DNA of 42,954 nucleotides from an uncultured Oscillospiraceae bacterium (GCA_934565775.1 CAKTIN010000006.1:1-42954), one strand, 5' to 3'; counted from the stretch's first letter, positions 1 through 8,960 are shown. Made by a program: numbers and translations. Notes: generated by a model not told the origin, from the sequence alone.

Positions 1-146
1 ACTTTCCCCAGGGCCGGGTGACGGACCACCGGGTAGGGCTGACCCTTTATAAGATCGACGCCGTGATGGACGGCGATCTGGACGAGATCATTGACGCTCT
101 GGCCACTGCAGACCAGGCGGAAAAACTGAAAAATACCCAGAATTAA
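1..146 (+). CDS. prfA: Peptide chain release factor 1, C-terminal end (partial)
   Basis: Open from the left edge; the reading frame begins at base 3 and stops with TAA at 144-146. The 47 visible residues include [22 protein letters not shown] and DLDEIIDAL, which I recognise as the conserved tail of class I release factor RF1 (the GGQ-containing middle lies off the window). RF1 reads UAA/UAG and releases the finished peptide from the ribosome. The next gene starts 12 bases later with its Shine-Dalgarno site overlapping this stop region, so the two are probably co-transcribed. A prfA-Sua5 neighbourhood is common in Firmicutes. RF2 (prfB) shares much of this tail, but the spelling here fits RF1 better. 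Confidence 0.9.
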   Translation, partial: FPQGRVTDHRVGLTLYKIDAVMDGDLDEIIDALATADQAEKLKNTQN

Positions 147-158
147 GAAGGAATTACC

Positions 159-1193
159 ATGAAAACCCTTGTATTATCCGACAAGGACCCCAAAACGCCG
201 TATATCGCCGCGGAGATCATCTGCAGCGGTGGCCTGGTTGCGATCCCCACGGAGACGGTGTACGGCCTGGGGGCCAACGGCCTGGACCCGGAGGCGGTGG
301 CGAAGATCTTTCTCGCCAAGGGCCGCCCCGGGGACAACCCCCTGATCCTCCATGTGGCGGAGCCAAAGCAGATGGAGCGGTTCTGCCACGATATTCCCCA
401 GGCGGCCTATGACCTGGCGGACCGGTTCTGGCCGGGGCCGCTGACTATGGTCCTGCCTGCGAAGGACTGCGTGCCCAAGCGCACCACGGCGGGGCTGGAC
501 ACGGTGGCCATCCGCTGCCCGGCCAGCGCCGTGACCCGGGAGATCATTCGCCTGGCCGGGGTGCCCATTGCCGCGCCCTCGGCGAATCTCTCCGGCAAGC
601 CCTCTACCACCACCGCCCGGCACGTTCTCGATGACCATGACGGCAGGATCGAAGCCGTGGTGGACGGAGGCCCCTGCCGGGTGGGGGTGGAGAGCACCAT
701 TGTGGACCTGACGGAGGACCGCCCCCGGCTCCTGCGCCCCGGCGGGATCACGCCGGAGCAGCTCCTTGGGGTGCTGGGCGATTTGGTGATCGACCAGGCG
801 GTGACGGCTCAGCTGGATAAAAACGCCGTGGTGAAGGCGCCGGGGATGAAGTACCGCCATTACGCGCCCCAGGAGCCCGTGGTTATTGTGGCAGGGAGCC
901 GGGAGAAGGCCGCGCGGTATATCCGCGCCCATATGGGCCCCCATGACCGGGTTCTGTGCTTCCAGGAGGAGCTGCCCCTGTACGAGGGCTGCGCCCCGCT
1001 GGCCTACGGCCGGGAGGCGGAGCCGGAGACTCTGTCCGCCGGGCTGTTTTCCGCCCTGCGCATTCTGGACGATCCTCAGATCGGCCAGGTGTTTGCCCGC
1101 TGTCCCGAGGGCGGCGGCGTGGCCTACGCTGTGCAGAACCGGCTGAAGAAGGCCGCAGCCTTCCACATCATTGACGCGGAGGCGGAGGAATGA
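159..1193 (+). CDS. ywlC: L-threonylcarbamoyladenylate synthase, Sua5/YwlC type
   Basis: 344 residues. Makes threonylcarbamoyl-AMP from threonine, bicarbonate and ATP, the first step of the t6A modification at position 37 of ANN-decoding tRNAs; cytoplasmic. The YrdC fold covers roughly residues 12-200: the PTETVYGLG motif near residue 30, KGRPGDNPL near residue 55, SANLSGKPS, and the GVESTIVD segment. The remaining 140 or so residues are the extra C-terminal Sua5 domain, so this is the two-domain form (Sua5, 340-350 aa) rather than the short TsaC. The ATG at 159 follows an AAGAAGGA site at the correct spacing. The stop overlaps the start of coaE (ATGA), indicating translational coupling. The stretch PGMKYRHYAP is the usual linker between the two domains. 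Confidence 0.95.
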   Translation: MKTLVLSDKDPKTPYIAAEIICSGGLVAIPTETVYGLGANGLDPEAVAKIFLAKGRPGDNPLILHVAEPKQMERFCHDIPQAAYDLADRFWPGPLTMVLPAKDCVPKRTTAGLDTVAIRCPASAVTREIIRLAGVPIAAPSANLSGKPSTTTARHVLDDHDGRIEAVVDGGPCRVGVESTIVDLTEDRPRLLRPGGITPEQLLGVLGDLVIDQAVTAQLDKNAVVKAPGMKYRHYAPQEPVVIVAGSREKAARYIRAHMGPHDRVLCFQEELPLYEGCAPLAYGREAEPETLSAGLFSALRILDDPQIGQVFARCPEGGGVAYAVQNRLKKAAAFHIIDAEAEE

Positions 1194-1777
1194 TCCTGGG
1201 GATCACCGGAGGCACCGGCTGCGGCAAGACCATGCTGCTCCGGGCCGTGGCGGAACGGGGCGGCCTGGCCCTGGACTGTGACGCGATTTATCACCGCCTG
1301 CTTCAGACGGACCCGGCCCTTTTAAAGGCCATTGGGGCCCGCTTCCCCGGGACGGTGACCGGCGGCGCCCTGGACCGGAAGGCGCTGGGCACCCGGGTCT
1401 TTGCGGATCCCCAGGGGCTGCTGGACCTGAACGGCATTACCCACGGGGCGGTGAAGGCGGAGGTGCTGCGCCTCCTGACGCCCAGACCCGCCCTGGCCGC
1501 CATTGACGCCATCGCCCTGTTTGAGGGCGGGCTGGGAGAGCTGTGCGATGTGACCGTGGCGGTGTGCGCCCCGGAGAAGGTCCGCGCCACCCGGCTTATG
1601 GCCCGGGAGGGAATCTCTCGGGATTACGCCTTGGCCCGCATCCGGGCCCAGGCCCGGGACGCGCAGTTCGTGCAGCGGTGCGATTATTGCTTGGAAAACG
1701 ACGGCACTTTGGAGGATTTCCAAAAGAAGTGCCTGGCTTTTATTGATCATATTTTGAAAAAGGAGACAGTATCATGA
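1190..1777 (+). CDS. coaE: Dephospho-CoA kinase
   Basis: 195 residues, the normal CoaE length. Phosphorylates the 3'-hydroxyl of dephospho-CoA with ATP, the last step of CoA synthesis. The P-loop GITGGTGCGKT lies at residues 4-14, and ALDCDAIYHRLL near residue 30 is the usual substrate-side Asp segment. A later ATRLMAREGISRDYALARI segment matches the lid region with its conserved Arg residues. The Cys in the P-loop replaces the Ser or Ile more often seen there; this occurs in other clostridial CoaE proteins as far as I recall. ATGA overlaps tie it to both neighbours, so sua5-coaE-pepM18 read as one operon. Confidence 0.95.
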   Translation: MILGITGGTGCGKTMLLRAVAERGGLALDCDAIYHRLLQTDPALLKAIGARFPGTVTGGALDRKALGTRVFADPQGLLDLNGITHGAVKAEVLRLLTPRPALAAIDAIALFEGGLGELCDVTVAVCAPEKVRATRLMAREGISRDYALARIRAQARDAQFVQRCDYCLENDGTLEDFQKKCLAFIDHILKKETVS

Positions 1778-3165
1778 CCAACGAAGAACTGAAGCAGGCT
1801 CTGACCTACAGCCCGAAGCATGGCTATGCCAACCTGTCCGACGAGGACCGGGCGGAGATGGAGGATTATTGCAAGAGCTATATGCGCTTTATGGATGCGG
1901 CCAAGACCGAGCGGGAGGCTGTAAAATATACCATCGCTATGGCCGAGGCGGCAGGCTTCCGGGCTCTGGAGCCGGGGATGAAGCTGAAGGCCGGAGACCG
2001 GGTCTACCGGAATAACCGGGGCAAGAGCGTCCTGTTTGCCGTGATCGGTGAGAAGGACCTGAACCACGGGGCAAATATTGCCGCCTGCCACATTGATAAT
2101 CCCCGCCTGGACCTGAAGCCCAACCCCCTGTATGAGGATTCCGAGATTGCCTATCTCAAGACCCATTACTACGGCGGCATTAAGAAGTACCAGTGGCCCA
2201 CCATCCCCCTGGCGATCCACGGCGTGGTGTGCAAGAAGAACGGCGAGACCGTGGAGATTGTGGTTGGCGAGGAGGAGAGCGACCCTGTGTTCTGCATCTC
2301 CGACCTGCTGATCCACCTGTCCGCCGACCAGATGAAGAAGCCCCTGGCCGAGGGCATTGCCGGCGAGCAGCTGAATGTGATCGTGGGCTCCGTTCCCCTG
2401 GAGGGAGAGGGCAGCGACCTGGTAAAGCTGGCGGTTCTGAAGTTCCTCAATGAGAAGTACGGCATCGTAGAGGCGGACTTCCAGTCTGCGGAGCTGGTGG
2501 TGGTCCCCGCCGGGAAGTGCCGGGAGGTGGGCTTCGACCGGAGCCTGCTGGGTGCCTTCGGCCATGACGACCGGGTGTGCTCCTATGCCTGCTTCCTGCC
2601 CATGCTGAGCCTGGGCACCCCGGACCGCACGGCGGTGTGCGTCCTGGCGGATAAGGAGGAGATCGGCTCCGTGGGTGTGTCCGGCATGCAGAGCCGCTGC
2701 TTTGAGGCGTTCATGCAGGACCTGTGCGACAGCCAGGGGGCCAGCCTGGTGCGCTGCTTTGAGAAGTCCTTCTGCCTGTCCTCCGATGTGTCCAACGCCT
2801 TTGACCCCAACTTCCCCGAGACCTGCGAGCGCCGGAACACCTCCATGGTGAACTATGGCGTGGGCGTGTGCAAGTATACCGGCTCCCGGGGCAAGGGCGG
2901 CGCATCCGATGCCTCTGCCGAGGTCATGGCCTATGTGCGCCGGATCTTTGACGAGAACCGGGTGGTTTGGCAGATGGCGACCCTGGGTAAGATCGACCAG
3001 GGTGGCGGCGGCACCGTGGCGGCCTATATGGCCAACCGGAATATCGACACCGTGGACTGCGGCGTTCCCGTGCTGAGTATGCACGCTCCCTGGGAGCTGG
3101 TTGCGAAGCTGGACTGCTATATGAATATGCGGGCGGCCCGGGCGGTTTACAACGCAAAGGCCTAA
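1774..3165 (+). CDS. M18 family aminopeptidase
   Basis: 463 residues. M18 enzymes are cytosolic dodecameric di-zinc aminopeptidases that remove N-terminal residues, often acidic or hydrophobic, during peptide turnover. Visible metal-site signatures: CHIDNPRLDL with H106 and D108, the bridging acidic region AFGHDDR (H264, D265), DKEEIGSVG with the E295-E296 catalytic pair, SSDVSNAFDP, and a C-terminal SMHAPWEL that carries the last metal His. Length matches bacterial M18 (about 430-470). The start overlaps the coaE stop (ATGA) and has an AAAAAGGAGA ribosome site. Closed downstream by the bidirectional terminator at 3194-3231. Confidence 0.93.
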   Translation: MTNEELKQALTYSPKHGYANLSDEDRAEMEDYCKSYMRFMDAAKTEREAVKYTIAMAEAAGFRALEPGMKLKAGDRVYRNNRGKSVLFAVIGEKDLNHGANIAACHIDNPRLDLKPNPLYEDSEIAYLKTHYYGGIKKYQWPTIPLAIHGVVCKKNGETVEIVVGEEESDPVFCISDLLIHLSADQMKKPLAEGIAGEQLNVIVGSVPLEGEGSDLVKLAVLKFLNEKYGIVEADFQSAELVVVPAGKCREVGFDRSLLGAFGHDDRVCSYACFLPMLSLGTPDRTAVCVLADKEEIGSVGVSGMQSRCFEAFMQDLCDSQGASLVRCFEKSFCLSSDVSNAFDPNFPETCERRNTSMVNYGVGVCKYTGSRGKGGASDASAEVMAYVRRIFDENRVVWQMATLGKIDQGGGGTVAAYMANRNIDTVDCGVPVLSMHAPWELVAKLDCYMNMRAARAVYNAKA

Positions 3166-3185
3166 AAACCGCATGCTTCCTAAAT

Positions 3186-3231
3186 AAAAAGAGCCCTGGC
3201 GGAAGGCTATGCCTTCCGCCAGGGTGTTTTT
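3186..3231. terminator. Bidirectional intrinsic terminator between M18 gene and alaS
   Basis: A perfect 14-bp stem (3194-3207 with 3211-3224) closes a TAT loop. On the + strand it is followed by TGTTTTTA; on the - strand the five A residues at 3186-3190 become the T tract. It therefore serves the two convergent operons. Confidence 0.95.
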
Positions 3232-3244
3232 ATTCAGAGGGGGA

Positions 3245-5896
3245 TCAGAACTTGGAGGCGACGAAGGACTCGACTGCCGCCAGAGCCTCATCGGTTTTGG
3301 CGGTCTCCGCGCCGCCGCCCATGGCGCTGTCCGGCTTGCCGCCGCCCCGGCCGCCGCAGATGGGGGCGATGGCCTTGATGATCTCTCCGGCCTTGATCCC
3401 CTTGGCTACGGCGTCCTTGCCGCAGACTGCCTGGAAGGTGACCTTTTCACCCACCAGAGCCAGCACGGCCACTACGGCGGGGTCCTTATCCCGGAGCACA
3501 TCGCCCAGCTGGCGCAGGGTGTTGGCGTCGCCCTCGGTGAGCTTGCTCACGGCCACATGGACCGGGCCTACAGTCTTGGCATTCTTGAGGATGGCGTCCG
3601 CGCCGCCGGCGGATTCCTTGGCCTTATACTGCTCAATGGTCCGCTTGCTCTCCCGCAGCTCCTGCACAAGACCCTCTGCCTTGTGCACCAGCTCGGCGGG
3701 ATTGGCCTTCAGGGCCTCCGCCGTCCGGGCGATGGTCTCGTCGGCCTTGGCCAGGAGCTCCAGTACGCCGGGGCCGGTGACCGCCTCGATCCGGCGCACG
3801 CCGGAGGCCACGGAGGACTCGGAGACGATGTGGAACAGACCGGCCTTTGCGGTGTTATCCAGATGGGTGCCGCCGCAGAATTCCATGGAAATCTCACCCA
3901 TTTTCACGACCCGGACGGTTTCGCTGTACTTTTCACCGAACAGGGCGGTAGCACCCAGCTTCTTGGCCTCCTCAATGGGCAGGACTAGGGTCTCCACCGG
4001 GGTGCCGGAGAGGATGTAGGCTACCGTGGCCTCCTCAATGGCCTTCAGATCCTCCTTGGAAATGGCCTCGTAATGGGTGAAGTCGAAGCGCAGCCGGTCC
4101 GGCTCCACCAGGGAACCGGCCTGATGGCAGTGGTCCCCCAGGACCTTGGCCAGAGCGCTCTGGAGCAGATGGGTGCCGGTATGGGCTCGGCGAATGGCGG
4201 CCCGGCGGCCGGTGTCGATGGAGGCGACGGCCTCATCGTCCACCTTGATCTCCCCGGACAGAAGCTTGCCATGATGCAGGTATTTGCCGCCCTTGTCCTT
4301 GAGCACGTTGGTCACGGAGAAAACGGCGTCGCCTACGGTAATGGTTCCGTGATCGGCAACCTGACCGCCCATTTCCGCATAGAAGGGAGTCTTGTCCAGG
4401 ACCAGAATCCCGGACTCGCCCCCGGCGATCACGCCGGTGACCTCATCGCCCACGCACACGGCCAGGATCTTGCCCGTATCCGTGTCGCGGTCATAGCCGG
4501 TGAACTGGGTGGGGGTGTTGTCCAGACCCAGGTCGATCCCGGCCCAGGCCAGGTCGCCCAGGGCCTTCCGAGCCTCCCGGGCGCGGACCTTCTGCTCCTG
4601 CATGAGCGTGGAGAAGGCGTCCTGGTCCACGGTCATGCCCTCGTCGGCCACCATCTCGGCGGTGAGGTCGATGGGAAAGCCGTAGGTATCATACAGCTTG
4701 AAGGCGTCCGTCCCGGAGAATACGGTTTCGCCCTTGGCCTTGTGCCCGGCCAGCAGGTCTGCAAAGATCCGCATTCCGCCGTCAATGGTCCGGGCAAAAT
4801 TCTCCTCCTCGGTGCGCACCACCCGGACGATATAGTCCGCGCGCTCCCGCAGGTAGCAGTAGTGCCCCTCATTTTCGTGGATCACGGTTTCCACGACCTT
4901 GTACAGGAAGGGCTCGTTCACGCCCAGGAGCTTGCCGTGCCGGGCGGCCCGGCGGAGCAGGCGGCGCAGGACATAGCCCCGGCCCTCGTTGGAGGGCAGT
5001 ACGCCGTCGGCGATCATAAAGGTGGAGGCGCGGATGTGATCGGTGATGACCCGGAGGGAGACGTCGGTCTTGTGGCTCTGGCCATAGGACGCGCCGGTGA
5101 GCTCCGTCACCTTGTGGGTAATGTTCATGACGGTGTCCACGTCAAACAGGCTGTCCACATCCTGGCACACCACGGCCAGACGCTCCAGGCCCATGCCGGT
5201 GTCGATGTTCTTCTGCTTCAGCTCGGTGTAGTTGCCGTGGCCGTCGTTGTTGAACTGGGAGAACACCACGTTCCAGACTTCCATATACCGGTCGCAGTCG
5301 CAGCCCACGGTGCAACCGGGCTTGCCGCAGCCGTACTTCTCGCCCCGGTCATAGTAGATCTCCGTGCAGGGGCCGCAGGGACCGGAGCCGTGCTCCCAGA
5401 AGTTGTCCTCCTTGCCGAAGCGGAAGATCCGGTCGGCGGGGATGCCGATCTCCTCGTTCCAGATGCGGAAGGCCTCGTCGTCGGCGGGGGTGGTTTCATT
5501 CCCGGCGAATACGGAGGGGTACAGGCGGTTCTGATCCAGGCCCACAACCTCCGTCAGGAATTCCCAGGCCCAGTGAATGGCTTCGTTTTTGAAGTAGTCG
5601 CCAAAGGAGAAGTTGCCCAGCATTTCAAAGTAGGTGCCGTGCCGGGCGGTCTTGCCGATGTTCTCAATATCGCCGGTGCGGATGCACTTCTGGCAGGTGC
5701 ACACCCGGTGCCGGGGAGGCTCCACCTCGCCCTTAAAGTAGGGCTTCATGGGCGCCATGCCGGAGTTGATGAGCAGCAGGGACTGGTCGTTCTGGGGAAT
5801 CAGGGAGAAGCTGGGCAGGCGGAGATGGCCCTTGGTCTCAAAGAAGGACAGGAACATCTCCCGGAGCTCGTTGACTCCATAGGGTTTTTGGGACAT
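3245..5896 (-). CDS. alaS: Alanine-tRNA ligase
   Basis: 883 residues, normal for full-length bacterial AlaRS. Charges tRNA-Ala. The catalytic core is at the N-terminus (class II motifs; start MSQKPYGVNELREMF). The editing domain carries HTGTHLLQSAL and the CGGTHLDNT zinc motif, and the C-terminal C-Ala domain ends with the Gly-rich CGGRGGGKPD element. An ATG 75 bases upstream is in frame, but the chosen start at 5896 has a clear GGAGG site eight bases away and gives the family N-terminus. A cysteine/glycine-rich insert (YGCGKPGCTVGCDCDRY) sits in the core, a feature I recall from clostridial AlaRS. Probably read from the T-box promoter at 6714-6741 together with the NUDIX gene 106 bases upstream. 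Confidence 0.97.
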   Translation of the reverse strand: MSQKPYGVNELREMFLSFFETKGHLRLPSFSLIPQNDQSLLLINSGMAPMKPYFKGEVEPPRHRVCTCQKCIRTGDIENIGKTARHGTYFEMLGNFSFGDYFKNEAIHWAWEFLTEVVGLDQNRLYPSVFAGNETTPADDEAFRIWNEEIGIPADRIFRFGKEDNFWEHGSGPCGPCTEIYYDRGEKYGCGKPGCTVGCDCDRYMEVWNVVFSQFNNDGHGNYTELKQKNIDTGMGLERLAVVCQDVDSLFDVDTVMNITHKVTELTGASYGQSHKTDVSLRVITDHIRASTFMIADGVLPSNEGRGYVLRRLLRRAARHGKLLGVNEPFLYKVVETVIHENEGHYCYLRERADYIVRVVRTEEENFARTIDGGMRIFADLLAGHKAKGETVFSGTDAFKLYDTYGFPIDLTAEMVADEGMTVDQDAFSTLMQEQKVRAREARKALGDLAWAGIDLGLDNTPTQFTGYDRDTDTGKILAVCVGDEVTGVIAGGESGILVLDKTPFYAEMGGQVADHGTITVGDAVFSVTNVLKDKGGKYLHHGKLLSGEIKVDDEAVASIDTGRRAAIRRAHTGTHLLQSALAKVLGDHCHQAGSLVEPDRLRFDFTHYEAISKEDLKAIEEATVAYILSGTPVETLVLPIEEAKKLGATALFGEKYSETVRVVKMGEISMEFCGGTHLDNTAKAGLFHIVSESSVASGVRRIEAVTGPGVLELLAKADETIARTAEALKANPAELVHKAEGLVQELRESKRTIEQYKAKESAGGADAILKNAKTVGPVHVAVSKLTEGDANTLRQLGDVLRDKDPAVVAVLALVGEKVTFQAVCGKDAVAKGIKAGEIIKAIAPICGGRGGGKPDSAMGGGAETAKTDEALAAVESFVASKF

Positions 5897-6001
5897 TGTG
5901 ATAACCTCCATCATAAAGTGAAAGAATTTAACGGGATCGGGGGCGGACGGCATAAGGAAATCCGCCGACAAATTGCGACGCCAAGGGACAGGGCGGCGGG
6001 C

Positions 6002-6454
6002 TTATAATAGCTCCGGGACCCAGCCCTCCGGGGTGGGGAGATAGAGCATTTCGCTGAGCTCCGGGGACTGGCAAAGGGCGAGGACCTCCTTGAAGTGCGC
6101 GGTCAGCCGGTAGGCGTCCAGGTCCTCCGGGGCGCACCAGAATACGGGCCCCTCCTCCGAGGACCGCAGACTGCCGGAGAAGCAATCGGTCCGGAAAAAG
6201 ACGACCAGGTAGCGGCCGCGCTCCGTGGGAAACTGCTTCAGCCCGCAGAGCCTGGGGCTTTCAATGGTGAGCCCCGTCTCCTCCTGCACTTCCCGGATGG
6301 CGGCACGGACGAAGCTCTCTCCGGGCTCGACATGACCGCCGGGCAGGAACAGGCCGCCCCATTCGGGATCCAGCCGGTCCTCCACCAGAATGCGCCCCGC
6401 TTCGTCCGTCACCAGGACACAGCAGGTCAGCTCTACAGACTCGGTTCTGTGCAT
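6002..6454 (-). CDS. NUDIX hydrolase between T-box and alaS
   Basis: 150 residues. The NUDIX box is complete: G-x5-E-x7-REVQEETGL starting at GHVEPGES, so it should hydrolyse a nucleoside-diphosphate-linked substrate (MutT-like 8-oxo-dGTP, NDP-sugar or other; substrate unknown). The start at 6454 has an AAGGAGG site seven bases upstream. It lies directly downstream of the T-box terminator and upstream of alaS on the same strand, so the leader should control both genes. Nothing in the sequence ties it to alanine metabolism; it may simply have slipped into the transcription unit. Confidence 0.9.
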   Translation of the reverse strand: MHRTESVELTCCVLVTDEAGRILVEDRLDPEWGGLFLPGGHVEPGESFVRAAIREVQEETGLTIESPRLCGLKQFPTERGRYLVVFFRTDCFSGSLRSSEEGPVFWCAPEDLDAYRLTAHFKEVLALCQSPELSEMLYLPTPEGWVPELL

Positions 6455-6476
6455 GGGGGCCTCCTTTCAGGCTGAG

Positions 6477-6708
6477 AAAAAGATAAACCCCGCCCCTGTA
6501 CTTAGGGGCGAGGCGAAGCTCACGGTACCACCCTAATTATCCGGCAGACGCCGACGTCTTAGCTGCTCTGTAACGGGAGCGCCCGTCCCGGCTCTCCCGG
6601 GCGGCTCAGAAGCGGCTCACCGGAACCAGGCCCAGGGGCTTTCACCGTCTCCCCATTCGCTGCAAGGCATCTTTCCGGCTTTTCTTCCTCATTGCTTTTG
6701 CATGATCT
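6477..6708 (-). promoter_or_regulatory. T-box riboswitch leader, probably alanine-specific
   Basis: Read on the - strand, the leader contains the T-box core AGGGTGGTACCG (6523-6534), followed by a GC-rich hairpin (stem 6491-6497 / 6504-6510) and a T-rich run to 6477, the intrinsic terminator. The UGGU bulge would pair with a tRNA 3' end ACCA; tRNA-Ala has discriminator A, which agrees. Just before UCUGAGC lie two adjacent triplets GCC GCU (6611-6616), both Ala codons and the best specifier candidates. Uncharged tRNA should open the terminator and switch on the NUDIX gene and alaS. The specifier assignment is inference; the T-box itself is clear. Confidence 0.93.
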
Positions 6709-6713
6709 TAATT

Positions 6714-6741
6714 ATTGTACCAGATTTCTCCCGTTTGTCAA
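6714..6741 (-). promoter_or_regulatory. Sigma-A promoter of the T-box/NUDIX/alaS unit
   Basis: TTGACA (6736-6741) and TACAAT (6714-6719) with a 16-bp spacer. The TGA inside the -35 box is the stop codon of the csaB fusion gene (6738-6740), so the promoter begins exactly where the upstream gene ends. Confidence 0.9.
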
Positions 6742-8960
6742 CAGTTTTCCCCGTTATACAGCTCCCAGGCCAGCTCTCCGTTCCGGGCGGCCAGGTGGCG
6801 CAGACGGCCGACGATCTCTCCCTCCACCGGACGGCTGGAGGCCGCAGCGTCGATCAAGTCGCACAGCGCGCCTGTGGAGACCTCGCCGGCGGAGATATAA
6901 TTGGCCTGCTCCAGGTAATCCAAGAAGCTGCTGACCTTGGGGTCGTAGACAATGCCCGCTACGGGGACCCCCTGGCCGGAGGCGAAGATCAGAGCGTGGA
7001 GCCGCATGGAGACTACGATCTCCATTTTGGAGATCACGGCGCAGATGGTCGCGCCGTCCTGAATGACCGGCAGGGCGATCTTGGGGCAGCGGACCAGGTC
7101 CATGACCTGCTGGGTGATGGCCTGATCCTTGCCGGGCTCCAGCATAAAGAACACCGGGGTCATGCCATAGGTGCGGTAAGCGTATTCGGCGGCGGCGGCA
7201 AAGCAGGAAAGGCGCTGCCGGACGGTTTTCCACCGGCGCAGGACGAACATACAGTATTTTCCCTTGGGGTCCAGACCGGCCTGCTCCATGGCGGCGTCCT
7301 GCTCCGGCGCGGCGACGCCCTGAAGCAGGGTGGGGTCTGCCGTGATATACACCTTGGGGCGGGAGACATTCAGCGCCTCCAGAGTGTCCTGGGAATCCGG
7401 ATCCCGCAGGGTGATCACATCGGCGCACCGGTCGATGATGCGCCCGGCCAGGCGGCGGTTAAGCTTCCGGTTTACCGGGCCGATGCCGCAGCCGTAGAGC
7501 ATTACCCGGGCGCCGCAGCGATAGGCCGTGCGGATGGTCCAGAGATAATACAGAAGGGAGCGGGTGGAGGTCACATCCTGGATCAGGCTCCCGCCGCCGC
7601 TGATAAACAGCCGGGTCCGGCGGAGCTGGCGGCGAACCGCCCCCATGGAGAAGGTGTAGATGCTCTTGACGTTGTTGCGCAGGGCGGCGCCTACCGGGTC
7701 CTTGCTCAGCACGCAGATGGGCACATCCGGGTCCTGCTGGCGGAACTGCTGAATGATGGCAGCGAGAATGGTCTCGTCCCCGGCGTTGCCCCGGCCGTAG
7801 GCCCCGCAGATGGTGATCTCCCGCCTGTACCATTCCAGCGCCTTTTTCTGCCGGAGCAGGACGGAGCGGTAAATTTCCACCTGGGCCTGCACGGTGGCTT
7901 CAATGGAGAATTCCTCCCGGGTCAGGTCGTAGATGGCCTGCCCCAGCCGGGTCCGCAGCGCGGCGTCCCGGGCGAGAAGGAGCATATCCCGGGTCAGCGC
8001 GTCCGTATCCCCCGGGGCGAGGAGCAGACCGGTCTGCCGGTCCCGGACGACCTTGGCCACGCCGCCCACATCGGTGGCGATGGTGGCGCAGTGCAGCCGG
8101 GCGCCCTCGGTAACGGCGTAGGGGAAGGTCTCCGACAGGGAGGTCAGACAGTTGACATCAATGGCATTGTAAAAGCTGTTCATGTCCGTGACCCATCCGG
8201 CAAAGACCACGGTCCCCGGCGGGCAGAGCTTTTCGGCCAGAGCCTCCAGCTTGCCGCGGTCCTCGCCGTCTCCGGCGATCACCAGGCGGGCGGTGGGCTC
8301 CTGAGCTACGGTTTTGGCAAAGGCGTGCAGAAGGGTGGGAATATCCTTCACCGGGGAGATCCGGGCGGCAAGGCCGAAGACCACGCTGCCGGGCTCCCGC
8401 TGTAGGCCGATCCGGTCCAGAAAGGCCTCCCGGTCCATAGTGGGGGCCGTATGGGAGAAGTCCACGCCGTTGTAGATCGTGTAGATCCGCTGGGGGTCAT
8501 AGCCTCTGCGGATCAGAAGCTCCCGCATCCGGTCGGATACGGCCACCCAATAGTCAAACTGCTTCAGGGCCCGGCGGTTGGCCGCGCCGATGGTGAGGTT
8601 GCGCAGCGGGCGGCCCAGATAGTCCAGGCTGGGGTCCGAGTGGACCGTGGTGAGAAAGGGTTGGTAAAAAGAGCCGTGGATCAGCCGGGCCATAATGTTG
8701 GCCCGAGAGCCGTGGCAGTGGATCACGTCGAACTGCCTTTGGCGGATCAGCGTCTTCAGCTGCTTTGCCACCAGGTTGAGGTTGCGGGAGGGGTATACCA
8801 GGGTGGGAATGCCAAGAGCCCGGGCGTCCTGGGCAAATTCGCCCTCCAGGAAGCATACCAGCTGCACCTCATGTTCCTTTTTCAGGCCGGAGAGCAGGCT
8901 GAGCACATGGGTTTTCGCTCCGCCGACATCGCCGCCGGAGATCATATGGAGGATTTTCAT
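6738..8960 (-). CDS. csaB: GT4 glycosyltransferase fused to CsaB polysaccharide pyruvyl transferase
   Basis: 740 residues, about twice a stand-alone CsaB. Residues 1 to about 375 are a GT4-type glycosyltransferase: HMISGGDVGGAKTHV at the N-terminus, FDVIHCHGSRAN, GLAARISPVKD, and the E-x7-E region SETFPYAVTEGA. Residues from about 385 to the end are a polysaccharide pyruvyl transferase: ICGAYGRGNAGDETILAAI, ISGGGSLIQD, GCGIGPV and the SMRLHALIFA His motif. CsaB adds pyruvate ketals to the secondary wall polymer that SLH domains bind. Start at 8960 has an AGGAATCTCC site. It lies 28 bases downstream of the dprA-like gene and probably shares its promoter. An SLH protein in this window (14778-20834) is a plausible client. 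Confidence 0.92.
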   Translation of the reverse strand: MKILHMISGGDVGGAKTHVLSLLSGLKKEHEVQLVCFLEGEFAQDARALGIPTLVYPSRNLNLVAKQLKTLIRQRQFDVIHCHGSRANIMARLIHGSFYQPFLTTVHSDPSLDYLGRPLRNLTIGAANRRALKQFDYWVAVSDRMRELLIRRGYDPQRIYTIYNGVDFSHTAPTMDREAFLDRIGLQREPGSVVFGLAARISPVKDIPTLLHAFAKTVAQEPTARLVIAGDGEDRGKLEALAEKLCPPGTVVFAGWVTDMNSFYNAIDVNCLTSLSETFPYAVTEGARLHCATIATDVGGVAKVVRDRQTGLLLAPGDTDALTRDMLLLARDAALRTRLGQAIYDLTREEFSIEATVQAQVEIYRSVLLRQKKALEWYRREITICGAYGRGNAGDETILAAIIQQFRQQDPDVPICVLSKDPVGAALRNNVKSIYTFSMGAVRRQLRRTRLFISGGGSLIQDVTSTRSLLYYLWTIRTAYRCGARVMLYGCGIGPVNRKLNRRLAGRIIDRCADVITLRDPDSQDTLEALNVSRPKVYITADPTLLQGVAAPEQDAAMEQAGLDPKGKYCMFVLRRWKTVRQRLSCFAAAAEYAYRTYGMTPVFFMLEPGKDQAITQQVMDLVRCPKIALPVIQDGATICAVISKMEIVVSMRLHALIFASGQGVPVAGIVYDPKVSSFLDYLEQANYISAGEVSTGALCDLIDAAASSRPVEGEIVGRLRHLAARNGELAWELYNGENC

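Noticed and set aside
1747..3291. A 514-codon minus-strand frame opposite the M18 gene
   Set aside because: Shadow frame with no family features; it also crosses the terminator stem at 3194-3224.
5897..5971. The upstream in-frame ATG of alaS at 5971
   Set aside because: The extra residues are not family-like, and the GGAGG site fits the start at 5896.
4073..6007. A 644-codon plus-strand frame opposite alaS
   Set aside because: Repetitive Val/Gly/His-rich translation typical of antisense of a high-GC gene; alaS motifs and its ribosome site are unambiguous.
6702..8405. A 567-codon plus-strand frame opposite the GT4-CsaB fusion
   Set aside because: Gly/His/Leu-rich antisense translation without motifs; the minus-strand gene carries two complete enzyme domains.
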